Shown here: in pieces, positions 52,686 to 61,113 of the stretch
Layout of the letters: each line of letters opens with the position of its first letter
Numbering within the stretch: the stretch's first letter is position 1
NCBI GenBank assembly: GCA_024236415.1
Contig: JACKKN010000008.1
Coordinates: 62,001 to 126,000 of the forward strand
Direction: 5' to 3'
Length of the DNA stretch: 64,000 nucleotides
DNA from: Hyphomicrobiales bacterium
GTDB taxonomy: Bacteria; Pseudomonadota; Alphaproteobacteria; Rhodospirillales; JACKKN01
Program-made: the position numbers and the translations under genes
The notes under the pieces: model-generated
What the model was told of the DNA's origin: nothing
Seen by the model: only the letters and a program-made list of their open reading frames with translations
Database searches by the model: none

Positions 52686-54716
52686 ATGGCCAATGCCGGG
52701 GCCGGACCGCACGGCGACTCCCTGTTCCGCCGCAACTGCGCCGCCTTCCGGGCCCGCCAGCCCACGGTCTGGGCCCTGCTGGAGACCTTCGCCGAGCCGG
52801 ACTCGCGCCTGGTGCGCGATGGCGACACCGCCGTCAACATCGACCTGGGCGAGGTGCGCCTGTACCCCAAGCCGGCGCCGGACTGGTCCAGGGCCCAGGT
52901 CGAGGCCCACGTCGCCGACCCCGACCACATCGGGTTCTCGGACCCGGCGCACTGCAACCTGTCGCCGATCTCGCGCCGCCTGCTGGCCGAGGTGCGCGAC
53001 CACTTCGCCGCCCATCCCCAGGTGGCGGTGGCGCCGGCGCCGGTGGTGGACGTGGGCTATGGCTTCGTGTTCGGGGTCGGGCTGGGCCACCACGTGGCCG
53101 AGCTGGTGCGGCGCGCCGCCTGCCGCTACCTGATCCTGGTCGAGCCGGTCCCCGAGTTCCTGCGCCATTCGCTTCATGCCGTTGATTGGGAAGAGATTTT
53201 CAGCACGGCCGAAGGCCAGGGAATGGAGCTGCACTTCGTCGTCGGCGCGGACCCGGAGGGCTCGGTCCTGGGCATCGAGCGGGTCGTCTTCCTGCGCAAC
53301 CAGACCTTCCTGGACGGGTCCTTCGCCCTGATGCACTATCTGTCCTGGGAGCTGCGCCAGGCGCGCGAGATCCTGAATCGCAAGATCAAGACCTACTACC
53401 TGTCGCGCGGCTTCTTCGAGGACGAGCTGCTGATGACCGGCAACACCTATGGCAACCTGCGCGGCGGGCCGTTCCACGTCATCGGCCACAAGCCCTACGT
53501 GGAGCAGAAGACGCCGGTGTTCATCGTCGGCTCGGGGCCGTCGCTGGACGCCGCCCTGCCGCAGATCGCCAAATGGGCCGACCGGGTGGTGATCATCTCG
53601 TGCGGGTCCAGCCTGGGCATCCTGCTGAAGAACGGCATCCGCCCGCACCTGCACATCGAGAACGAGAACACCGAGCCCCTGGTCAAGAACCTGCAGGACT
53701 TCAAGGCGGCCCACGGGCTGGACGGCATCACCCTGGTGGCCTCCACCTCGGTGCGGCCCGAGGCCGGGGCCCTGTTCGACAGGCGCTGGTTCTACTTCCG
53801 CACCCACCTTTCCTGCACCGCCATCTTCAACCGCGGGCTGCGGCCGCTGCCGGGCGCCGCGCCCCTGGTCGCCAACGCCGCCTTCGCCGTGGCCACGGCC
53901 ACCGGGTTCCGCGACATCTACCTGTTCGGTGTCGACTGCGGCCGCCGGGCCGAGGACGGCCACCACGCCGGCGACGCCATCTACTACGACGCGGATTACG
54001 ACAACTACCTGGAAGGCGAGGGGCTGGAGCTGCTGGAGACCGAGTTCACCCGCACCGTGCCCGGCAACTTCGGCGGCGAGGTGCTGACCACCTGGTACCT
54101 GGACATGTCGCGGGTCGACATGGCGGCGCTGCAATCCATCACCCGGGCCAACCTGGTCAACTGCTCCAACGGCGCGCGCATCGACGGGGCCCGGCCCATG
54201 GCCCCGGCGGCGGTCAACATCACGGCGCCGCCGGGCGGCGCCGCTGCCGCCCTGGCCCTGGTCGAGCAGCAACTGGCGGCCTTTGCGCCGGACGAGTTCC
54301 TGGCGCCGCTGGACCTGCCGGGCCACGTCGCCGGCTGCGACACCTTCGCCGCCGCCTTCGACGCCGAGGTCGACCGCGCCCTCGAAGAGGACACCGGGTT
54401 CTGGGAGTTCGAGCGCCGCATGAGCCGCTTCCGCAGCGAGCGGGCCGGCGACTGCCTGGCCGTGCTGACCATCCTGGGCGGCACCTTCATGTCCATGATC
54501 CGCCTGGGCGCCTTCGGCGGCACCCGCATCACCGACCCCGCGGCGCGGCGGCGGTTCCTGCGCCATTTCATGGAACGCTACCGCGCCTATTGCCAATGGA
54601 TGGCGGCCGAGACCCGGGCCATGCTGGCCGAGATGGCGGCGGGGGCGGACCGCCTGTCGCCCGTGGGCCGGGCCGACGACTTGCCGCAACCCGGGCCGGG
54701 CGCGGCGGCGCCATGA
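52686..54716 (+). CDS. Motility-associated (Maf/DUF115) glycosyltransferase 1
   Basis: A 676-residue Maf-family protein. The DUF115 core is clear: FIVGSGPSLDAALPQIAKWA, then SLGILLKNGIRPHLHIENEN and DIYLFGVDCGR. The N-terminal Maf region contains VNIDLGEVRLYPKPAPDWS and YLILVEPVPEFLRHSLHAVD. Maf proteins glycosylate flagellins with pseudaminic or legionaminic acid in Campylobacter, Aeromonas and Magnetospirillum. It lies 26 bases after the FlmG-like gene and overlaps the second Maf by four bases. Confidence 0.9.
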   Translation: MANAGAGPHGDSLFRRNCAAFRARQPTVWALLETFAEPDSRLVRDGDTAVNIDLGEVRLYPKPAPDWSRAQVEAHVADPDHIGFSDPAHCNLSPISRRLLAEVRDHFAAHPQVAVAPAPVVDVGYGFVFGVGLGHHVAELVRRAACRYLILVEPVPEFLRHSLHAVDWEEIFSTAEGQGMELHFVVGADPEGSVLGIERVVFLRNQTFLDGSFALMHYLSWELRQAREILNRKIKTYYLSRGFFEDELLMTGNTYGNLRGGPFHVIGHKPYVEQKTPVFIVGSGPSLDAALPQIAKWADRVVIISCGSSLGILLKNGIRPHLHIENENTEPLVKNLQDFKAAHGLDGITLVASTSVRPEAGALFDRRWFYFRTHLSCTAIFNRGLRPLPGAAPLVANAAFAVATATGFRDIYLFGVDCGRRAEDGHHAGDAIYYDADYDNYLEGEGLELLETEFTRTVPGNFGGEVLTTWYLDMSRVDMAALQSITRANLVNCSNGARIDGARPMAPAAVNITAPPGGAAAALALVEQQLAAFAPDEFLAPLDLPGHVAGCDTFAAAFDAEVDRALEEDTGFWEFERRMSRFRSERAGDCLAVLTILGGTFMSMIRLGAFGGTRITDPAARRRFLRHFMERYRAYCQWMAAETRAMLAEMAAGADRLSPVGRADDLPQPGPGAAAP

Positions 54717-56647
54717 GCGGCCTGCGCGACCGCAACGACGCCCTGTTCCGCGCCCGCTTCCCGCACGCCTGGCACCAGCTCGCCGCCCTGGGCCCGCCGC
54801 AGTCGCGCCTGGTGGTCGAGGACGGGCGCCCGGTCAACATCGACCTGGGCGAGGTGCGCCTGTACAGCGACGGCGCCCCCGACTGGACCCGGCGCCAACT
54901 GGACGACTTCTTCCGCGACCCGGACCGGGTGCGCCTGCCGGCGCCCGAGACCCTGCGCCTGTCCGAGGCCGCCCGGGCCGCCCTGCCGGCCATCGACCGG
55001 GCGGCGGCCCGCGGCGGCGCCCCCCTGGCCGAGGCGCCGGCGGCCGACGTGGGCTTCACCTTCGTGTTCGGGATCGGCCTGGGGCTGCACCTGCGCGAGC
55101 TGCTGACGCGCACGGCGTGCCGCAACCTGGTGCTGGTCGAACCCTTCGCCGAGTTCGTGCTGCACAGCCTGTCGGCGGTGGACTGGGGCGAGCTGGCGGA
55201 CCTGGCGGCGCAGCGCGGGGCGCAGATCCACTTCCTGCTGGGCGGCGAACCCGAGGGCATCCTGCGCGGCATCGAGGGCCTGCTGATCCGCGGCCAGGGG
55301 CGCACCTTCCTGGACGGCTCGTACGCCTACGTGCATTACCCGTCGTGGCCGCTGCAACAGGCGCGGCTGTTGCTGAACGAGCGCATCGGCAACTTCTTCG
55401 TCCACGGCAGCTACCTGGAGGACGAGACCCTGATGCTGCGCAACGCCGGCGCCAACCTGCGGCGCTGGGACCACCGGCGCATCGACGGCGGCGGCGCCCC
55501 GCCGGCCCCGGCGCCGGCGCTGATCGTCGGCTCCGGGCCGTCACTGGACCGCGACCTGCCGCTGCTGGCGGACCTGGCGGCGCGGGCCCTGGTGTTCACC
55601 TGCGGCAGCGCGCTGGGCATCCTGCTGAAGAACGGCATCCGCCCCGATTTCCACGTCGAGAACGAGAATTCGCGCCCGCTGGTCGAGAACCTGCGCGGCT
55701 TCGGCCAGGACTTCGACCTGTCGGGCATCGTCCTGGTGGCGTCCTCCACCGTCGACCCCGAGGTCAGCGCCCTGTTCGCCGAGCGCTGGTACTACCACCG
55801 CGCCATGCTCAGCCCGGCCGCCATCCTGGCGCCCGGCAGCACGCCGCTGATCTATGCCGGTCCCATGGTCGGCAACGCGGCGGCGGCGGCGGCGGCGGCC
55901 CTGGGCTTCACCGCCGTGCACCTGTTCGGCCTGGACTGCGGCCGCCGCCCGGGCACCGGCCACCACGCCAGGGACGCCGTCTACAACACCGCCGGCTACA
56001 ACAACTTCATCCCCGGCGAGAGCAGCGCCACCCTGGACGACGAGTTCACCCGCACCGTGCCCGGCAACTTCGGCGGCGAGATCGAGACCTCGGCCTACAA
56101 GGACCTGTCGCGGCGCACCCTGACCGAGCTGATCCGCCGCCAGCCCGGCACCTGGATCAACTGCGGCGACGGCGCCCGCATCGATGGCGCCGCGCCCAAG
56201 GCCGCCGCGGCCCTGGGCCTGCCGCCCCTGGCCATGGACCGGGGGGCGGCCGTGGACGCCCTGCGCCGCCGCCTGCCGGTCTTCGCCGCCGGCCGGTCCC
56301 TGGACCGCGACGACCTGGCCCTGCAGCTGCGCGCCTGCGATTCCTACATCGCCGAGCACCGCGACCTGGTGGCCCGGGCGCGGGCCGCCGGCGACGGCGC
56401 CTGGGACTTCGAAGGCCGCCTGCGCGCCTTCCGCGACTCCCGCCCAGGGGCCTTCGACGGCATCAACCGCATCGCCGCCGGGTCGCTCGATTCCGTGCTG
56501 CGCCTGGCCGTGCACCGCGCTGGGCGCATGGCCGACCCCGGCACCCGCGCCGCCTTCTTCGCCGAATTCCTGGGGGTCTACGCCGAGGTGTCGGAATCGG
56601 TCCTGGCCCGGGCCCGGGACCTGTTGGAGGGGCTTGCGGAGCCCTAG
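54713..56647 (+). CDS. Motility-associated (Maf/DUF115) glycosyltransferase 2
   Basis: A 644-residue paralogue of the preceding gene. The shared blocks are near identical (VNIDLGEVRLY, GILLKNGIRP, HVENEN, FTRTVPGNFGGE), while the terminal parts differ, so this is an old tandem duplication rather than a recent copy. The start overlaps the stop of Maf 1 (ATGA). The stop overlaps the convergent deacetylase stop. The two Mafs may act on different acceptors or sites. Confidence 0.9.
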   Translation: MSGLRDRNDALFRARFPHAWHQLAALGPPQSRLVVEDGRPVNIDLGEVRLYSDGAPDWTRRQLDDFFRDPDRVRLPAPETLRLSEAARAALPAIDRAAARGGAPLAEAPAADVGFTFVFGIGLGLHLRELLTRTACRNLVLVEPFAEFVLHSLSAVDWGELADLAAQRGAQIHFLLGGEPEGILRGIEGLLIRGQGRTFLDGSYAYVHYPSWPLQQARLLLNERIGNFFVHGSYLEDETLMLRNAGANLRRWDHRRIDGGGAPPAPAPALIVGSGPSLDRDLPLLADLAARALVFTCGSALGILLKNGIRPDFHVENENSRPLVENLRGFGQDFDLSGIVLVASSTVDPEVSALFAERWYYHRAMLSPAAILAPGSTPLIYAGPMVGNAAAAAAAALGFTAVHLFGLDCGRRPGTGHHARDAVYNTAGYNNFIPGESSATLDDEFTRTVPGNFGGEIETSAYKDLSRRTLTELIRRQPGTWINCGDGARIDGAAPKAAAALGLPPLAMDRGAAVDALRRRLPVFAAGRSLDRDDLALQLRACDSYIAEHRDLVARARAAGDGAWDFEGRLRAFRDSRPGAFDGINRIAAGSLDSVLRLAVHRAGRMADPGTRAAFFAEFLGVYAEVSESVLARARDLLEGLAEP

Positions 56648-57645
56648 GATGCCGCGTCGCGGATCTGGGTCAGGGTCATGGGCCGGCCGCCCAGGTCGTT
56701 CAGGAAGAAGTGGAAGTACCGGCGCAGGGTGTCCAGGAAGGCGTCCAGCTCGGCCCGGTCGCGCACATAGGGGGTGTGCCCTGGGTCCAGGGACGGGCTG
56801 TGGTAGCTGATGGTGAACACCCGGTGGCCGCGCCCCAGCAGGGCCGTGGTCAGGCGCCGCAGGTCGTCGAACGGGATGCCCTCGGGCGACAGGCGGATGC
56901 GTTCCAGCAGGCCCAGGCGTGACAGGATGCCGGGGATGCGGAACTTCTGTCCCAGGGGGCCCGACAGGGGCCAGTACAGGCGCTTGCCGGCGTCCCCCAG
57001 GATGCCCACGTAGCCGGCGGTGACGGGGATTTCCAGCAGCCGCCCTTCGCCGTTGCCGCCGAACCAGTAGGGATCGGGGCCGCAGGCCAGGAAGTCGGGC
57101 CCCTCGTCGCGGCGGAAGTCCGACCCGGGAACGACGCTGGAATCCACGTCGAAGCCCAGCTTGCGCAGGATTCCCGTGCTGGCCCGGCCGACGCCGTAAC
57201 GCCCGGCCCGGTAGGCCCGCACGGGGCGGCCGAAGTTGTCCTCGATGGTCTTCTTCAGGACCTCCAGCTTGCGCGCCTCCAGGTCCGGCGGCAGGTTGCC
57301 GGGATAGGAGTTCAGGTTGCACACCGGCTCCTCGTGGGGCGGGTTAACCCAGGGGTGCAGGTGGGCGCCGATCTCGCAGGCGCCGTCCGCCAGGAATTCG
57401 CGCAGGGGGCCATAGCCGTCGGGCTGGCTGGCCACGGGGTAGTCGACCACGTAGGTGGGCACGATGCCGAACTCGGCGAACAGGGCCTGGGCCCGGTCCT
57501 GGTGGCGGATCGAGGCGACCCCGGTGCTGGCCCGGTCCACGGGCCTGCCCCAGTCGAATTCCTCTTCGGTGTCGATGACCACGGCCAGGATGGGCCCCTG
57601 CCGCGTGTCGAGGGTGGCCGGCTGCCAGGTGGAGGGATCGAGCAT
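56644..57645 (-). CDS. Polysaccharide deacetylase (NodB/WalW-like)
   Basis: A 333-residue metal-dependent deacetylase. The family motifs are visible: an Asp motif in VVIDTEEEFDWG near residue 22, the metal-binding His pair in GAHLHPWVNPP, the RAYRAGRYGVG strand and VFTISYHSPSL near the end. ATG 57645 was chosen because coding quality falls off upstream; no ribosome site is evident. WalW-type proteins of this size occur with exopolysaccharide genes, which fits the exosortase-associated genes nearby. It converges on Maf 2. Confidence 0.82.
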   Translation of the reverse strand: MLDPSTWQPATLDTRQGPILAVVIDTEEEFDWGRPVDRASTGVASIRHQDRAQALFAEFGIVPTYVVDYPVASQPDGYGPLREFLADGACEIGAHLHPWVNPPHEEPVCNLNSYPGNLPPDLEARKLEVLKKTIEDNFGRPVRAYRAGRYGVGRASTGILRKLGFDVDSSVVPGSDFRRDEGPDFLACGPDPYWFGGNGEGRLLEIPVTAGYVGILGDAGKRLYWPLSGPLGQKFRIPGILSRLGLLERIRLSPEGIPFDDLRRLTTALLGRGHRVFTISYHSPSLDPGHTPYVRDRAELDAFLDTLRRYFHFFLNDLGGRPMTLTQIRDAAS

Positions 57646-57806
57646 AAAGAGCTGTGAATTCCGTTGCTCTGCCGGTCCGCGGGAAAAGCTGCGCGGACAA
57701 TTCTTTTGATTTATAATCCTTTTGGACTGTCCGCAACAGTGCTGAAAGAAAAGGCAAGTATCACGTCCAGGGCGTCCGTGACAAAATCGGGTGAACCGGT
57801 ACTGCA
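57646..57806. promoter_or_regulatory. Divergent promoter region with TATAAT
   Basis: These 161 bases lie between the deacetylase and the pentapeptide-repeat gene and are AT-rich. A perfect TATAAT (57712-57717) is seen on the plus strand, but no good -35 is found 16-18 bases upstream. Promoters for both genes are likely here. Confidence 0.35.
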
Positions 57807-58895
57807 ATGATCGATCGTGTGCTCTTGTGCCTGCTGGCCGCCGTCCTGTGCGCGCCGGCATCGTTGGCGGCGGCGGCCGGCAAGGCCCCCGCGCCCGCCG
57901 CCGAGAAATCCCCGGGCGAGCGGCTGCTGAGCGACGGCGCGTGCCGGTCTTGCAACCTGCGCGACTTCGCCCTGGGCGGGCGCAAGCTGCCCGCCGCGGT
58001 GGACCTGGAAGGCGCCGACCTGGCCGGCGCGACCCTGGACGGCGCCATCATGATCGGCGCCAACCTGCGCGGTGTCCACCTGACGCGGTCCAGCCTGAAG
58101 AACGCCCTGCTGAACGAGGCCGACCTGTCGGGCGCCGACCTGGAGAAGGCGGCGCTCAGCGACAAGCCCACCATCACCCGGGTGGTGGACGGCGTGGCGG
58201 CCCAGGCCTCGGCCGCCAACCTGAAGCGGGCGCGCCTCAGCCGCGCCAACCTGACCGGCGCCACCATGGTCGGCGTCGACCTGAAGGAGGCGCGCCTGGA
58301 CGCGGCGGTGCTGTCCCTGGCCGACCTGAGCGGCGCCGAGCTGACCGGGATTTCCCTGCGCCATGCGGTGCTGACCAGCGCCACCCTGCGTGTGGCCCGC
58401 ATCAGCGGCGACATCCAGTTCGCCAACTTCGGCCAAGCCGACCTGACCGGCGCCGACCTGCGCGGCACCCAGGCCATGAGCGCCGACTTCACCGGCGCCA
58501 AGATGGCCAAGACCAACCTGTCCGGGGTCGACCTCAGCGGCGCCGACCTGACCGGGGCCGACCTGACCGGGGCCAACCTGCGCGGCGCCGTGCTGCGCGG
58601 CGCCACCCTGTTCGGCACCGTGCTGCGCGACGCCGACCTGCGCGGCGCCAACCTGGGCTCGGCCGAGGCGCGCACCGCCAACCTGGCCGGCGCCCAGTTG
58701 CAGGAGGCGCGGCTGGACTTCACCAACCTGGAGGGCGCGGACATGACCGGCGCCCAGGTGGAGAACGCCGACTTCCGCTTCGCCCAGCTCAAGGGCGCCA
58801 ATGTGCAGGACGCCGACCTGGCCACCGCCAACATGTGCAACGCGGTCATGCCGCTGGGCAACGTCAACCTGGCCGACTGCGCCAAGGAAAAATAG
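57807..58895 (+). CDS. Secreted pentapeptide-repeat protein
   Basis: A 362-residue protein with a signal peptide (residues 1 to about 22; LLCLLAAVLCAPASLAAAAG) and then roughly 55 tandem pentapeptides of the A(D/N)LxG type from residue 60 to the end, forming a right-handed beta-helix. A CRSC pair precedes the repeat, and a C-terminal CNAV and CAKEK give further cysteines. Secretion to the periplasm or beyond is expected. The function is unknown; it is transcribed toward the hydrolase gene and convergent with it. Confidence 0.85.
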   Translation: MIDRVLLCLLAAVLCAPASLAAAAGKAPAPAAEKSPGERLLSDGACRSCNLRDFALGGRKLPAAVDLEGADLAGATLDGAIMIGANLRGVHLTRSSLKNALLNEADLSGADLEKAALSDKPTITRVVDGVAAQASAANLKRARLSRANLTGATMVGVDLKEARLDAAVLSLADLSGAELTGISLRHAVLTSATLRVARISGDIQFANFGQADLTGADLRGTQAMSADFTGAKMAKTNLSGVDLSGADLTGADLTGANLRGAVLRGATLFGTVLRDADLRGANLGSAEARTANLAGAQLQEARLDFTNLEGADMTGAQVENADFRFAQLKGANVQDADLATANMCNAVMPLGNVNLADCAKEK

Positions 58896-59795
58896 CTACC
58901 AGCTTTTCAGCCAGTCCAGGGTCCAGGCGGCGATGCGGTCGCGCCATTCCCGGCGCGAGAAGGTGTGGTCGGCGGCCTCCAGGTCGCGGCGCACCACCCG
59001 CGGCGCCGCCAGCAGGTCGCGCCAGCCGCGCGACGCCTGGGCCGCGTCCAGGAACTCCTTGGCCGTCAGGTCCCGGCCGCTGACGATCAGCAGCACCGCC
59101 CCCTCGAAGGCCGCCATGGCCGCCAGCATGCGGTCGGGCAGGGGGGCGGCGTCGGCCGGCGGCGCCGGCATCAGCACCGTGGGCAGGCCCTCGGCCGGCG
59201 ACGGCTCCTCGGGCGCCGGGTCCTCGCCGCCGCGCCCGGTCGCGCGCGCCACCAGGCCGGCCATGGATTTCAGCACCGTCGCCGGGTTGACCCCGCCCGA
59301 GGCCAGCTTGCGCCAGAACTCGGGGTCTTTCAGGCGCGCCACGTAGTAGTGGCGCAGGTAGGCCTTGGCCTCGCCCTCGACGGTGCGGACCCAGGGGTTC
59401 AGCAGCGCCACCCCGGCCACCCGCGGGTCGGTGGCGGCGTAGAACAGGTTGGCCGACGCGGCGTCGCACAGGCCCCACAGCACCACCTCCGCGACCTGGG
59501 GGCAGTGCGCCACCAGGGCGTCGACCCCGGCGGCGATGTCGTCGTGCACGTGCTCGAAACCCAGGTAGTCGCCGTCGGAATCGCCCATGCCCCGGTAGTC
59601 CATGCGCAGCACGGGGATGCCGTGGTCGGCCAGGTGCCGGGCCAGCAACAGGAATTGGCGGTGGCTGCCGACCCGGTACTGGGGCCCGCCCACCACCAGC
59701 AGCACGCCGCGCGCGGCCGGCGTTTCCGGGTCGTGCAGGATGCCGATCAGGCTGTCCCCGGCGCAGGGGAAGACCAGGGGGATCTCGCGGCTCAT
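58896..59795 (-). CDS. Exosortase A system-associated hydrolase 1 (alpha/beta fold)
   Basis: A 299-residue alpha/beta hydrolase-like protein. VLLVVGGPQYRVGSHRQF and MDYRGMGDSDGDYLGF are typical of this family. The nucleophile elbow reads GLCDAAS, so a Cys replaces the usual Ser. It pairs with hydrolase 2, whose stop overlaps the ATG (ATGA), and with an acyl carrier protein. The set is found beside exosortase A/EPS clusters; the substrate is unknown. It abuts the pentapeptide gene with no gap between stops. Confidence 0.85.
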   Translation of the reverse strand: MSREIPLVFPCAGDSLIGILHDPETPAARGVLLVVGGPQYRVGSHRQFLLLARHLADHGIPVLRMDYRGMGDSDGDYLGFEHVHDDIAAGVDALVAHCPQVAEVVLWGLCDAASANLFYAATDPRVAGVALLNPWVRTVEGEAKAYLRHYYVARLKDPEFWRKLASGGVNPATVLKSMAGLVARATGRGGEDPAPEEPSPAEGLPTVLMPAPPADAAPLPDRMLAAMAAFEGAVLLIVSGRDLTAKEFLDAAQASRGWRDLLAAPRVVRRDLEAADHTFSRREWRDRIAAWTLDWLKSW

Positions 59796-60631
59796 GGTGC
59801 GCCTCTGGTCAGGGCGGCGACCGTTGCGGCGATCAGGTTGGGGGCCAGGGCGATCTCCTGCAGGGACCAGAAGGGGTCGCCGACCACAGGATCCACGGCG
59901 ACCCGGGCGCCGGCCCCGGTCCAGGCCTCGGCGGCCTTGCGCGCCCCCGGGGCCGGGTCGCGGCCCTCTTCCGCCACCAGTTCGAACCAGTCCACGGGCA
60001 GGGTCGCCGGCGGCGGCGCGTCGGCCAGGGCGGCGGCGTCCATGGCGGCGGCCAGGGCCGGCGCCACCTCGTAGCCGGCCACCTCGACGGTTTCGCCGGC
60101 GTCCCAGGCGGCGCGCAGGGCCTTGGTGCTCTCGCCGCCGCCCGCCTGGCCGTCCCCCATGGCGGCGGCGACGCGGATGCGCAGGAACTGGGTCAGGAAG
60201 GTCTCGCCCCGGGCCACCGGCGCCCACAGCACCAGGCGGGCGAAGCGGGCCGGCGCCGCGGCCACCGCCTGGGCCGCCAGCAGGGCCCCCAGGCGCAGGC
60301 CCCACAGGCCCACCGGGCCGCCGGTTTCGGCCTCGGCCCAGGCGGCGGCGGTCTGCACGTCGGCCAGCCAGGTCGGCCAGCGGGCGTCGGCGAAGTCGCC
60401 GCCCGAGTCGCCGGTGCCGTGGGGGTCCAGCAGCACCACCCCGACCCCGGCGGCGGCCAGGGCCCGGGCGGTCAGCGCCACCATGCGGCGCGACCGGTTC
60501 ATCTCCTCGGCGAAGGGGGGCAGGAAGATCAGGGTTTGCCGCGCCGGGCCGGCGGGGGCGAGGTGCAGGGCAAACAGGGGGCCGGCGGTGCCGTCCAGGA
60601 ACAGGGGGCGCGGCGGCGGCGTGTCGGTCAG
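59792..60631 (-). CDS. Exosortase A system-associated hydrolase 2 (alpha/beta fold)
   Basis: About 279 residues of an alpha/beta hydrolase-like protein (FLPPFAEEMNRSRRMVALTA, then LLDPHGTGDSGGDFADARW). The elbow reads GLRLGA with no Ser or Cys nucleophile. No ATG, GTG or TTG lies near the expected start. A CTG at 60631 overlaps the acyl carrier protein stop (CTGA), in the way ATGA overlaps join neighbouring genes, so CTG is the best start candidate. A sequence error is the alternative. Confidence 0.78.
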   Translation of the reverse strand: MTDTPPPRPLFLDGTAGPLFALHLAPAGPARQTLIFLPPFAEEMNRSRRMVALTARALAAAGVGVVLLDPHGTGDSGGDFADARWPTWLADVQTAAAWAEAETGGPVGLWGLRLGALLAAQAVAAAPARFARLVLWAPVARGETFLTQFLRIRVAAAMGDGQAGGGESTKALRAAWDAGETVEVAGYEVAPALAAAMDAAALADAPPPATLPVDWFELVAEEGRDPAPGARKAAEAWTGAGARVAVDPVVGDPFWSLQEIALAPNLIAATVAALTRGAP

Positions 60632-60873
60632 GTCTTGGACTCCACGAACTCGGCCAGGCTGCCCACGGTCTCGAACACCTCGGCGGTGATCTCGTCGTCG
60701 TCGACCACGAAGTCGAACCGCTCCTCCAGCGCCGTGATCACCGTGACCACGGCCATGGAGTCGAATTCGGGCAGGCTGCCGAACAGGGGGGTCGAGGCGT
60801 CGAAGGCGTCGGCGCGGGCGCCCAGTTGCAGGGTGTCGCGCAACACGTCCTTGACGTCTTCGAGGGCACTCAT
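60628..60873 (-). CDS. Acyl carrier protein, exosortase-associated
   Basis: An 81-residue acyl carrier protein. The phosphopantetheine Ser is S39 in PEFDSMAVVTVITALEERF, in the family's usual setting. It follows a GGAG ribosome site and is translationally joined to hydrolase 2. With the divergent acyl-CoA ligase and PLP decarboxylase it forms the group commonly found with exosortase A loci, probably for acyl transfer in exopolysaccharide or EPS-associated protein modification. Confidence 0.88.
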   Translation of the reverse strand: MSALEDVKDVLRDTLQLGARADAFDASTPLFGSLPEFDSMAVVTVITALEERFDFVVDDDEITAEVFETVGSLAEFVESKT

Positions 60874-61113
60874 GCGTCCGGGTCTCCTGCGGTTGGGGCG
60901 GGGCGGCCGGAGGGCCGGTCCGCGGCATCATAGTTAAAAGGCAATTGCAAAAAAAGGACTAACGCCGGGGGCGCCGGGTTCCGGGCCCGGCGCCGCCCGG
61001 CGCCCCGCAACTCCTTGACACTGGCCGTTTAATTCATGATTCAATGGGGCTGCGAAATATCGCCGAAACATTCATCGCCCATCTTGAGCGCCTGGATCCA
61101 CCGTGGGGGCCCC
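60874..61113 (+). promoter_or_regulatory. Divergent promoter region between ACP and acyl-CoA ligase
   Basis: This 240-base gap is rich in A/T near 60930-60960 and contains a TTGACA (61015-61020) 94 bases before the ligase ATG, but no confident -10 element. No gene is seen. A GANTC (GATTC) lies near 61037. Confidence 0.35.
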
